From a candidate division KSB1 bacterium (GTDB taxonomy: Bacteria > Electryoneota > RPQS01), in NCBI GenBank assembly GCA_016214895.1, contig JACRMR010000003.1, positions 124,001-188,000 of the forward strand: DNA of 64,000 nucleotides. The letters are read 5' to 3'. Numbering within the stretch: the first letter of the stretch is position 1; the number at the start of each line of letters is the position of its first letter. The notes beneath the pieces are model-generated. The model searched no databases. It had not been told where the DNA came from and worked only from the letters and a program-made list of their open reading frames with translations. Below are positions 1 through 9,200 of the stretch, piece after piece. Made by a program: the position numbers and the translations under genes.

Positions 1-413
1 AGCTCGCCAAACGCCACGAACGAAAATCCTTCTCCATCGTCGTGATCGCGGAGGGCGCTCACCCCGCGGGCGGCAAGCCGGTGGATCTCGGCGAACTGGA
101 CGCCTTCGGTCGGCCACGGCTGGGCGGGATCGGCTTTGAGCTGGCCCACGAGATCGAAACGCGCACGCAGATTGAGTCCCGCGTCACCGTGCTCAGTTAC
201 GTGCAGCGCGGCGGCTCCCCCGTGGCTTACGATCGCATCCTGGCCACTCGCTTCGGCGTCGCGGCCGTCGCGGCCGTGAAAGCCAGGCAGTACGATCACT
301 TCATTGCGCTCAAAGGCGAACACCTGGTCCCGATTCCCATTGCCGATGGTATCGGCCAGCCTAAGACCGCCGACGACGAACTGTTCAGCGTCGCGGAGCT
401 GTTCTTCGGGTAA
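1..413 (+). CDS. pfkA: 6-phosphofructokinase, C-terminal part (cut by window start)
   Basis: Partial gene, reading frame entered at base 3, TAA at 411-413. The visible 137 residues match the second half of ATP-dependent phosphofructokinase, which phosphorylates fructose 6-phosphate in glycolysis in the cytoplasm. Seen: the conserved strand VVIAEGA, an R-x-x-x-LG..-like helix region (GRPRLGGIGFELAHEI), and the diagnostic TVLSYVQRGGSPVAYDRILA segment (20 residues) that carries substrate-binding Arg residues and precedes the helix TRFGVAAV. The protein ends soon after, as expected for a 320-340 residue family. The start and catalytic Asp lie outside the window, so ATP versus pyrophosphate specificity cannot be judged. 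Downstream is a hairpin-repeat array, so it appears to be the last gene of its unit. Confidence 0.9.
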   Translation, partial: LAKRHERKSFSIVVIAEGAHPAGGKPVDLGELDAFGRPRLGGIGFELAHEIETRTQIESRVTVLSYVQRGGSPVAYDRILATRFGVAAVAAVKARQYDHFIALKGEHLVPIPIADGIGQPKTADDELFSVAELFFG

Positions 414-436
414 TTGAGACTCTTCGCCGCGCCGGG

Positions 437-766
437 CCGGCATCGGAGCATCGGCTCTCCCCCCACATCCTGTGGGGGGCCGGGGGGGTGCGCGTCTTCG
501 CTCATCGGGAACTCTCGTCCGACATCGGAGCTCGGCACTCCCCCCCACATCCTGTGGGGGGCCGGGGGGGGCGCGTCTTCGCGCATCGGGAACTCCTCGT
601 CCGGCATCGGAGCATCGGCTCTCCCCCCACATCCTGTGGGGGGCCGGGGGGGTGCGCGTCTTCGCGCATCGGGAACTCCTCGTCCGGCATCGGAGCATCG
701 GCTCTCCCCCCACATCCCGTGGGGGGCCGGGGGGGTGCGCGTCTTCGCGCATCGGGAACTCCTCGT
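437..766 (+). repeat. Four tandem H12 double-hairpin units (82-83 bp each)
   Basis: Unit starts at 437, 519, 601 and 684. Each unit reads CCGGCATCGGAG, then a hairpin with arms CCCCCCACA and TGTGGGGGG, then a run of G, then a small hairpin GCGCGTCTTCGCGC and a tail ATCGGGAACTC. The two stems are nearly invariant while linkers differ by a few bases. The same unit recurs at 10313-10466 and, inverted, near 44260, 52040 and 55340. The remaining gap bases (767-962) show a degenerate framed hairpin (TTCCGCCGCGCAGCAGG) and nothing else I recognise. Long open frames across the array arise only from the repeat and are not genes. Confidence 0.9.
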
Positions 767-962
767 CCGGCATCCCGCTCCGGTCGTCAACCAGACCAGA
801 TTCCGCCGCGCAGCAGGTGCGTCAAATCCTGCACATCCTGTGCCGTGCACCCCTGTCGGGGCGGCTCCGCGACCTGCCCACTGAACCGCACGTTTGGAAG
901 CGAGCCCTCCGCGAACCCTCCCCAGCGGGTCATCTGCCGCCATTTACCGCCGCGTGTAAACC

Positions 963-1202
963 TTGGTCGGGGCGACCGTGGATTCGTTCTTCGATATCTT
1001 CAACTCAGTGGAGCTGCCACCGCGGCGGATCTATGCCGTCGTCGTGACGACCCCGGCCTTCGGCGGTGGTGGACACGGGGGCGGGCTGACGAGTGCAACC
1101 CGCGAGTGGCTGTCGCAACAGACGGATCTTGAAGTGATCAGGACCGAACTTGACCGTCGCAAGATCAAGTTCCGGATGGTCACCAGCGCCGACGAACAGT
1201 AA
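963..1202 (+). CDS. Small hypothetical protein (79 aa), doubtful
   Basis: TTG-initiated frame preceded by an in-frame TAA at 957-959, ending with TAA at 1200-1202. I do not recognise the product. The sequence has a hydrophobic strand (RIYAVVVTTPAF), a glycine-rich turn (GGGGHGGG), then a charged helix and strand (DLEVIRTELDRRKIKFRMV), which could be the end of a small alpha/beta domain. No ribosome-binding site is visible before the start. It may be the surviving tail of a larger gene broken by the upstream hairpin array, or a chance frame in GC-rich DNA; codon composition looks gene-like only from about 1000 onward. Confidence 0.25.
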   Translation: MVGATVDSFFDIFNSVELPPRRIYAVVVTTPAFGGGGHGGGLTSATREWLSQQTDLEVIRTELDRRKIKFRMVTSADEQ

Positions 1203-1265
1203 CGCGTCGGCTTGGAGGAGCACGCGCGGAATAGTCTGTCCCCCTACAATGAGAACGGATACACA

Positions 1266-1300
1266 GCAGGGCCTGCAAGCAAATCGCTTGCAGGCCCTGC
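1266..1300. terminator. Strong 15-bp hairpin, terminator-like
   Basis: Perfect inverted repeat GCAGGGCCTGCAAGC (1266-1280), loop AAATC, and its complement (1286-1300), followed by TTCCTTCT. The T-rich tail on the + strand is weak but supports an intrinsic terminator for whatever reads out of 963-1202 or pfkA. It is not one of the framed hairpin types. The rest of 1301-1600 contains no gene I can support. Confidence 0.55.
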
Positions 1301-1399
1301 TTCCTTCTGCAGGCCGGCGGCGCGGTGATCGCCTCGCACTATTGAAGCTTGACTCTCGACGATTAAAGCCCCCCTCCGACACACCCGCCTACCACCACC

Positions 1400-1462
1400 C
1401 TACCGCAGCAGCATCAGCCGCTTCGTCTGCGAGGGTTCTTCCGGTTCCGGGCATTCCAGTAA
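1400..1462 (-). pseudogene. Possible remnant of a type IX-like sorting-domain terminus
   Basis: Reading leftward, the frame ends ..EEPSQTKRLMLLR then TAG at 1402-1400. The ending K-R-L-M-L-L-R resembles the last residues of the C-terminal sorting domains elsewhere in this window (KKLILLR, HKLLYLR, SKMVLLK). The preceding residues do not form the rest of the domain, so at most a short 3' scar of a deleted gene remains. Chance similarity over about ten residues cannot be excluded. Confidence 0.22.
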
Positions 1463-1603
1463 GCTCCGGATGCGGCAAGGGGACAGCGGATTCGACTCCA
1501 TGAAGCGCTCGGTCGAGTGAATACGTTCAAATTCACCAATGATGTAACTAATCGTTAACAATTCGACTCTTTGAGAAATAATGCGTTCACAAGTGACTAT
1601 GGC

Positions 1604-1632
1604 TTGACACAGAAGCGGTTTACCATTATATT
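1604..1632 (+). promoter_or_regulatory. Sigma-70-type promoter for the 1684 gene
   Basis: TTGACA at 1604-1609, 17-bp spacer, TATATT at 1627-1632. The surrounding 1505-1640 is AT-rich against a GC-rich background. The expected transcription start (about 1639) lies just upstream of the ATG at 1645, which would leave almost no leader; this supports translation starting instead at the GTG at 1684. Confidence 0.75.
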
Positions 1633-1683
1633 TGTGTATCAACTATGGTGCTACATGTCAAGAGTGTGAAGAAGGAGAAGGTT

Positions 1684-4600
1684 GTGAATAGTTTCTCAAA
1701 GATGTTACTAATGTTGCTGATCACGGCGGCAGCGGTGGACGTGGTGTGGGGGCAAGATGACTGCGGCAGCCGTGCCATTGTCACGGGTTTGCCCTACGTG
1801 TCAACCGGTAGTATCTCAGAAGCGGCACACAATTTCGGGGGGGAATCACCCTGTCCGCTGGGTGGTCCGGATGTGATCTACGAGTTCACCCCGCTGGTCT
1901 CCGGAGCGTATTCGGTTTCATTATGCGGGAGCCAGTTTGACACTTTCCTCTATGTGCGATCTGGCGGTCTTTGTCCCGGGAGCGTGCAAATCGCTTGCAA
2001 TGACAACGGCTGCCACGCCCCTGCCGATACACTTACTTTGCCACAATCCTACTTGGATCTGCCGCTGGCTGCGGACTCAACTTACTTCGTTATCGTGAGC
2101 AGAGCAGATACATCCACTAACGGGGACTATGTGCTCAGTATCTCGCTGCAGAACCAGGGTGACAACTGCGCGTCAGCAATCGCAATTGATTCACTTCCGT
2201 ATCGTGCGAGCTGGACCACCATCGGAGCACTTGACGACTATCACTGTGGGGGCAATACAGCACCGGATGTCATCTACAGTTTCACACCCGATCAGTCTGG
2301 CATCTACGCGGTGACCAGTTGCGGTTCTGCCGGCGCTGTCAGATTGGAGACCCGTGTGGGCGGTTCGTGTCCCGGCAACTCTCAGTTATCGTGTGCTGAC
2401 ATCGGTTGCACCCTGAACGGGGACACGATACCAACGTATTACGTTCAGCTTGACCTTACCGCAGGGTTAGATTACTATGTTATTGTGGACGGTGCAGACG
2501 GTCAATCGGAAGGCAACTTCTCCATTGGAGTGGTGCCGCTCGGTGCGGAAGATCACATCGTTTGCCCGCCCGGTGAGAGTTTCTTCGAGTCAAGTTCATT
2601 CCCAGCCGAATGGGCGAGCTACATCAGCAATGATGCAGGTGCTACGTGGAGCCAGGGGTATCACCCCGCACGTCACGCTATCATGACGTATCCAACCTAC
2701 GATCCAATCCTCGGCGGCACCGTGCTTCCCTGCACGCGCGAAGGGACTTACGGGATCCGGCTCGGTAATGACTATACCAATAATGAAGCCGATGGGCTGA
2801 GCACATACTTCACGGTCTCCGCGGCCGATCCGATCTTGCGATTCAGTTATGCCTTGGTTCTTCAGGATCCAGGCCACTCCGCATCGAGTCAACCCACCTT
2901 TTCGTACACAGTCTATACAATGGGCATGCCCTGGCCGGTGACAATTACCTCGATCGTCAAAGGAGCTGACGCGAATGATCCGTATTTCATCTTGGCAGCA
3001 TCTACACAGGGGGGTACCGTTGTCTATCATCCATGGGAGTGCGTCGCTGTTGACCTGAGTGCATATGTTGGGCAGACCGTCTTCGTGGACTTTCGCACCG
3101 CGGATTGTTCGCTGGGAGGGCATTACGGTTATGCCTACATCGACGGTTTCTGTGACTCCGGTTACCAACCGGTTTTGACCATGGCCGACACTGTTTGCGA
3201 CGATGATCCCGAGTTCTGGGCGGACGGAAGCGCGACTACCGGCGAAATCTCCCACTTCTGGTCAGTGGAGCAGTCAGATGAATTCGGTAACCGTTACCCG
3301 CTAACAGAACGGTCACAGTGGTTCGTCGGCCAGCAAGCGGGAGTCAAAGATCTCAAGTCCTTCTATCTTGGCTTAGGCGGAACCTACATCTGCAATACGT
3401 GGTACCGGGCAACGTTGGCGCTATGGGACGGGGGATGCTTTGGCTGGCGATCGACGGAGAAGCTCTTCTTCGTGGCTTGCTGCGGTCCCGGCTGCTGCTG
3501 CTACTGCGACTCGCTGAACCACACGTTCCAGGCCATCACGACGTTTGCACTCTGCAATCAGCTTGCTGGTCTGTGGACGCCTAACAGCACATGCGGCTCT
3601 CCCTGCGTCTTTCCCGAACACGTCAAAGTGAATTCGATCCAGGCGCCCGAATTCTCGTGCGTAAATGGCGTCTTCAGTCCCACCATTTTTGACTTGACCG
3701 TTCAGGTCCACAACTCAGCGCCCTACTATTGCGATGTTAGCGGCGTGCAGCTCAGCGGCGGGTCAGGACCGGGGGGAGTCGTCATTCCCCTCACTCCCCT
3801 CTCCACGAGCTTCCTGCTTGCCCCGGGAGGAACACAGGTGGTCACGTTACCCGTTCAATTGACAAGTATATTCCCTTCCGGCGGATGCGTCAACGTGACG
3901 ATTAGCATCACTTCGTCCTGCTGCGAAGCTGATTCGGACTACTGCATCAACATTCCTCCCTGTCCGTGCCCGTTCCAAGACTACGAGACGCAACACAATG
4001 TCGAGAGTTTCAACAACTCCTGCGAAACGATTGAGGCGTCGATCGGCTGCGGTACCTATTGCGGGACCATCGTTTCTGCTATCGACGTGGACTTTTATCG
4101 GATCTCGACGCTGAATCCCTTCCCTGGGCACTGCGTCGAGCTTGACGTGAATGTGTACGGCAATGATACCCCGACCGAATACCCCTACGGCAAGGGACTC
4201 AATCCCCGCGTCTCCATCTACCATTCGATGCCCGGAGGGATGTTCGGATTGACTTGCGCATCCTTGTTAGCCACGGACGATAGTCTCGGAGTCGGAAATG
4301 ACTGCCAAATTGCACCCTGTGTCAATCCGCTCCCGGAGTATTTTATCAAGGTTGAAGGCGAGGGCGGTAGTTCCGGCCCCTATGTTCTCGACATCCAGTG
4401 TCACAGCTGTGACTGCTCGCCGGCCTGCGAGGACTCCTGTGACAACTGGCTCACCGACTTGCAGAACTGGTGGCCGCTCGACGAACTCGCGGGGACTACG
4501 TCGGCGGACGTGGCCAGCAATCGTGACGGCACCTGGCAGGGAACGCCGACGCCAATTCCGGCGGTGGTCGGCCCGCGGGGCTTGCTGTTCAACGGCTCCA

Positions 4601-6054
4601 ACGACGTGCGTTCCCCAGACCATCCGTATAACAACGTGAACGACGGTTCCTTCACGCTCGATTGCTGGTTTGAGCAAAGCAATCTCTCCCCCGGCGCCGA
4701 AAGCATTGCCGGCAAGGAAGACGATCAGGGCGGATTCCAGCTTTACGTCGAAGACAGCCAGCTCTGCTGCCGGGTTAACGATGCCGTGGGGAATCCCGTT
4801 GCGGTGAAGTGCGGACCGAATATTTCTTCGGGTGTATGGTACTTTGCCGCGATGACATTTGAAAAATTCAACAGCGGGATTGGAACGGGCATTCTCCGGT
4901 TGTACGTGAATGGCGTGCAATGGGGCGGCATTGTTGTGACCACCCAGGGTTCGCTGGCCAGCGCGGGAACGTACTTTGGTATCGCATCCACGCAGGTTAC
5001 GGGCTTCGGCAAGTTCAACGGTGCCATCGACGAAGTGGAACTCTTCCGCCGGGCCCTGCGCGCTGATGAACTGCTCAAGATCTACAATAGCGGCTCCGTG
5101 GGCAAATGCAAAGAGTACTGCCACATCACCGGCCCGTTCAACTGGAACGGGAGTGTCGCGCAGTACACGCTCACACTTTGCAATTCCGGTCCGCAAGCCA
5201 ACTATTCATTCCTGTTAGGCGGCGTAACGCCAACTACGCCGGGCTGCGCCTACATGCCCCCGACCGTCCTTAGTCCGTCCGGTTGGCAAGGCTCTTATCC
5301 GCTCCCGAGCGGCGGAAACAACTGCCAAACCTTCACGATCAACGTGACACTGCCGGCGGGAATCCCGCTCTTCGAGTGCGCCTGCTTTCAGGTTGAGGTA
5401 CTGAACGAGACCACTGGAGATATCTTCTGCTGCGAGCACCAGCTCTGTAACTCGCCGTTCGAGGGTGACACCGGCGGCGATTCCAGCCTCACCGGCAGAA
5501 TCGGCGTCCCCGTCGGCAACGACAGCACCTACTCGCTGCGCATAAAGAAAGACCTCGATATGTTATGGAGCGGATACGGGCGGCTGCGCGAACAGGCGCC
5601 CGATGCATCCACGCCGCGTGTCCGCATCAGTGGTGCTTCGCCCGGTGTGGCATTCCCCTTCACGATTCCCGATCTGGCCTTGGGCGATTCGGTGGTCATC
5701 CCCTTCACCCTCGAATTCACGAGTCGCCAAGCGGTCGCCGTACACGACCTCGTGATCGAAGTTGATCGCGGCGACGGCGAGTGGGTTCCACTGCACAACT
5801 ACTGGTTGCAGAGCCTTGACGATTCGCCGCCCCCCACCGACGTCACGAATCTGGTCATCAAGAAGATACTTGAGGCCATCAAGAAGCTCTATTGGCCCCC
5901 GGTAGCGGGTGCCGCGAGTTACGCGGTGTATTCGTCGCCCGATGTCACCGTGGATCCGTTACTGTGGACGCTGGAGGGCATGACCTCTGACACGACGTTC
6001 ACCGACTCCACGGACGGCTTGCGCAAATTCTACTTCGTTCGCTCCGTGAATTAG
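1684..6054 (+). CDS. Giant secreted protein: two PPC-like domains, LamG-like domain, Fn3-like C-terminus
   Basis: About 1456 residues. GTG start chosen because AAGGAG lies at 1672-1677, six bases before it, and because it places a signal peptide (MLLMLLITAAAVDVVWGQ) at the N-terminus; an in-frame ATG at 1645 is the alternative. Residues about 27-153 and 157-285 are two beta-sandwich modules of the pre-peptidase C-terminal (PPC)-like type with paired cysteines (DVIYEFTP, FDTFLYVR, ACNDNGC). A cysteine-rich middle follows, then near residues 920-1150 a concanavalin/LamG-like fold (WWPLDELAG ... FNGAIDEVELFRRAL) and finally an Fn3-like module ending KFYFVRSVN. No catalytic motif is seen; a surface adhesion or matrix role is inference. 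The base composition is less GC-biased than in neighbouring genes. It ends 28 bp before a terminator hairpin. Confidence 0.8.
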   Translation: MNSFSKMLLMLLITAAAVDVVWGQDDCGSRAIVTGLPYVSTGSISEAAHNFGGESPCPLGGPDVIYEFTPLVSGAYSVSLCGSQFDTFLYVRSGGLCPGSVQIACNDNGCHAPADTLTLPQSYLDLPLAADSTYFVIVSRADTSTNGDYVLSISLQNQGDNCASAIAIDSLPYRASWTTIGALDDYHCGGNTAPDVIYSFTPDQSGIYAVTSCGSAGAVRLETRVGGSCPGNSQLSCADIGCTLNGDTIPTYYVQLDLTAGLDYYVIVDGADGQSEGNFSIGVVPLGAEDHIVCPPGESFFESSSFPAEWASYISNDAGATWSQGYHPARHAIMTYPTYDPILGGTVLPCTREGTYGIRLGNDYTNNEADGLSTYFTVSAADPILRFSYALVLQDPGHSASSQPTFSYTVYTMGMPWPVTITSIVKGADANDPYFILAASTQGGTVVYHPWECVAVDLSAYVGQTVFVDFRTADCSLGGHYGYAYIDGFCDSGYQPVLTMADTVCDDDPEFWADGSATTGEISHFWSVEQSDEFGNRYPLTERSQWFVGQQAGVKDLKSFYLGLGGTYICNTWYRATLALWDGGCFGWRSTEKLFFVACCGPGCCCYCDSLNHTFQAITTFALCNQLAGLWTPNSTCGSPCVFPEHVKVNSIQAPEFSCVNGVFSPTIFDLTVQVHNSAPYYCDVSGVQLSGGSGPGGVVIPLTPLSTSFLLAPGGTQVVTLPVQLTSIFPSGGCVNVTISITSSCCEADSDYCINIPPCPCPFQDYETQHNVESFNNSCETIEASIGCGTYCGTIVSAIDVDFYRISTLNPFPGHCVELDVNVYGNDTPTEYPYGKGLNPRVSIYHSMPGGMFGLTCASLLATDDSLGVGNDCQIAPCVNPLPEYFIKVEGEGGSSGPYVLDIQCHSCDCSPACEDSCDNWLTDLQNWWPLDELAGTTSADVASNRDGTWQGTPTPIPAVVGPRGLLFNGSNDVRSPDHPYNNVNDGSFTLDCWFEQSNLSPGAESIAGKEDDQGGFQLYVEDSQLCCRVNDAVGNPVAVKCGPNISSGVWYFAAMTFEKFNSGIGTGILRLYVNGVQWGGIVVTTQGSLASAGTYFGIASTQVTGFGKFNGAIDEVELFRRALRADELLKIYNSGSVGKCKEYCHITGPFNWNGSVAQYTLTLCNSGPQANYSFLLGGVTPTTPGCAYMPPTVLSPSGWQGSYPLPSGGNNCQTFTINVTLPAGIPLFECACFQVEVLNETTGDIFCCEHQLCNSPFEGDTGGDSSLTGRIGVPVGNDSTYSLRIKKDLDMLWSGYGRLREQAPDASTPRVRISGASPGVAFPFTIPDLALGDSVVIPFTLEFTSRQAVAVHDLVIEVDRGDGEWVPLHNYWLQSLDDSPPPTDVTNLVIKKILEAIKKLYWPPVAGAASYAVYSSPDVTVDPLLWTLEGMTSDTTFTDSTDGLRKFYFVRSVN

Positions 6055-6081
6055 CGGATCGAGTTTGAAATCGACCGCCAT

Positions 6082-6113
6082 CACCCCTGCCGCTCCGGCG
6101 AGCGGCAGGGGTG
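6082..6113 (+). terminator. Hairpin terminator after the giant secreted gene
   Basis: Perfect 13-bp stem CACCCCTGCCGCT (6082-6094) / AGCGGCAGGGGTG (6101-6113) with a six-base loop, followed by AATT. It starts 28 bp after the stop codon at 6054. The tail is short in T, so termination strength is uncertain. Confidence 0.55.
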
Positions 6114-6233
6114 AATTGCGCGGGTGCGGTAAGATTGCCCCAATTCCCTCAATCTTCATTGCAAGGTAGCGTGCCATTACCGCTGCCGCTTGATATGTTG
6201 GCTGAAACTATCCATGCCCGCGGAGTGTATCTC

Positions 6234-9200
6234 ATGACGCACACCATTCGCATTCTGTTTGCTCTCGCGGTGCTGTTCGCGAGTTTGCCCGCCCGCGCGA
6301 TTACGACCAGTTGGACCAACGCCACCGGTGGCTTGTGGTCGGTCTCGGGCAATTGGGGGCAGGGCACGCCCGGTCCCAACGACACCGCTGCGATTCAACT
6401 CAACGGTACTTATTCCGTGACCGTGGATATCCCCGTCACGGTTGAAGCGCTCCTCCTCGGCGGCGCCGGCGGAGTCCAAACGCTGGTCGTGAATAGCCCG
6501 TTCACCTGCGGCCAGACCGCGGTCGCCTGCTCCGTCGGAGTCAACGGGGTGCTTGATCTGTGGAGTCTCTTCACCACCGCCACCTCGGCTCCCGTCGGCC
6601 TCATGAATCACGGACTCATTCAGGTGCGGACCGGGACGGGGAGCTTAACCCTGTCAACCACGCGCCTCGACAATTATGCTTCGGGCATGCTGATTCTCGA
6701 AGGCTTTTGTGTAGTAGGTGACGTCACCACCGTGCGGAACTATGGATATCTGGGTACTCTCGATGTCGGCTGCCTGATCGACGGCGATGTCGAGAATCTC
6801 TCGCCCTCCGGCATCGTCTCGATCGACGGCTTCCTCAGTACACACGATTTCCTCAATGAGGCGACGGTTCAGGTCAGTCAGGCCTCTCAGCTCTTTCTGG
6901 ACTCGCTGGATACCGGCGCCGCCGCGACATTGAATAATGACGCAAGCGCCACGCTCGAACTCTATCCCGGGTCGTCAATCGATGGCCGCTCCACCGATTC
7001 CGGCGAACCGGCTATCGACAACTTTGGCCGCGTGTCTGTCATCGACACGTTGCTCGTGGACGACTGGGCCACCGTACTCATCCCGTTCTCCCAGTACCCG
7101 CCCGCTGGGATGTTGTCGCTGCTCTCCGGGAAACTGGAATTGACGGATACGACCTATCTCGACGATTCCACGCGTGTCTCCGCGTCCTGCACACTGAAAG
7201 TCCACGGTCTTTCCCTGCCCGGCACGGCGGAAACGACGGGCGGCGGAGTCATCCAATTCGCGGGAGATCCGGCGAACCTCGCGGGAACCGCCCCCTACGT
7301 GCGCGGTACCTGGGGCTTCACCGGCTCGCTTTATGTCACCGCGGCCGCGTCATTTCCGACCACGGTGGACTTCATTGCCGACGGCGGACCGACGATCGTC
7401 AATCTGCGCTCGCTCGTTTTGCCCGATCCGCTCTCGCGCTTCATCGCCCCCGACATTCCTGCGGCAACGGTGCGCATCGATTCCATTCGGCATTACCGTG
7501 GCCTCTTGAACGGCCTGGTCGAGCCGCAAGACTACTATCAGTGGGCCGGCGGCACTCTTACCGCCGATTCGGGCACGGACTTCCTGATTCCTTTTGGTGC
7601 GACCCTGCTGCTCGATTCCTCGATCTCCAAAACGCTCGACGGCATCGCGCTCGTCGTCGAGGGCAGCGGGACTCTGGCCGGATCGGGAGTGTTGACCTTG
7701 ACGGACTCCGCCCGCCTCGCCTCCCAGCCCACGGGTACGCTCAGCTTTGAAACCGGCTTCGAAATGACCGGCATCGGCGACTTCTACAATTCCGGCCAAT
7801 CCGCGTTCGATGCGCAGCCGGACACCATTCTCATCGACGTGTTTGTCGAGAACACCACGGTCTCCCGCACACCCGGCACGATTGACGTGCTCTCGGGCAA
7901 AGTCGTGTGGAGTGGCAGCGGATCCAACAAGGGCACGATCACGATCTACGAAGACGCGACTTTAATCATCTACGGCAGCTTTGTGAACGAAGTCAGCGGC
8001 ACGATTCAAGGCACGGGCACCCTCGACATCACCGAAGCGCTATTCACGAACCGCGGCACGATCAGCCCCGGTCTCTCGCCCGGCGCGCTGACCATGCTTG
8101 GGGATGCCGTGCTGGACTCCGCAGCCGTGCTCCGCGTGGAACTCGCCGGTCCGATTCCCGGTACGCAGCACGATCAGCTCCTCTGCAACGGCGCGCTGCA
8201 GCTTGGCGGCACGCTGAATCTGCAATTCCTGAACGGCTATATTCCTCCGCCCGGTGCGCTGTTCCCGCTGCTCACCTACTCCGGCATCACCGATAGCTTC
8301 GCGGCGATCACCGGGACCAGTATCGGCAACGGGCAGTTCCTGGAGTTTGACTTCGGCCCGACCGGGATGACCGGACTCCTCTGCGAGGGCGTCTCCAATT
8401 TGACCGTACCTGCTCTCCTTTCGGACACGATTTGGCAGGCGTCCGCTCCCATTGACACGCTGGAGTTTGACATTTTGAATAGCGGTCAATGTCCGCTCAC
8501 CTTCAGCATCACGGTCGGAGCCCTCAATCCGCCGTCGCCCAACTGGCTTTCCGTTGTGCCGTCGAGTGCAGGAACGCAATTCAGCCCGTTACGGAGTGCA
8601 AAGACGGCGAAGGAGCTGCTTCGCATCAACACCGCAGGTGGACCGACCGGCACCTACACGGGTTCGATCACGATTCATTGCAACGACCCGGACGACTCCG
8701 CGCACGTGGTCCCGCTGACGCTCCAGGTAATCCACGGGCCGGATGTCTGGGACATTGGCGGAGGTAGCAATGATTTCGCGAACTTCACTCAGGCGGTAAG
8801 CTATCTGGATTCCACCACCATCAGCTATCCGCAGCTCTTCAATGTCTATCCGGGTACGTTCGTCGAAACGGTCACGCTGATTCCCGTCGCGGGAGCTTCG
8901 GCGACAAATACGGTCACGTTTCGGCGGAAGCTCATGGATGAAGAAAGTCCCCGCCTGCAATCTCCGGTGGCCGCGGTACTGCGGTTCAAGGGTGCGGATC
9001 ACATCATCTGGGACGGAATCGACATCACCCATCTCGGAACCGGAGCAGGCTCCGCGATTGTGGACACCGCCGGAGCGGATTCCAACGTCGTGCGCAACTG
9101 CACGCTGACCAATGCTCAGACGTCGGCCCAGACACAGGGAATCTTTGTGCGCAGCGCCAGCGGTCCGACCACGACCAACGACTACAATCTCTACGAGAAC

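Noticed and set aside
296-1132. Several open frames of 150-215 residues in both directions
   Set aside because: They are made of the tandem H12 repeat read in different frames; similar frames recur at every hairpin cluster.
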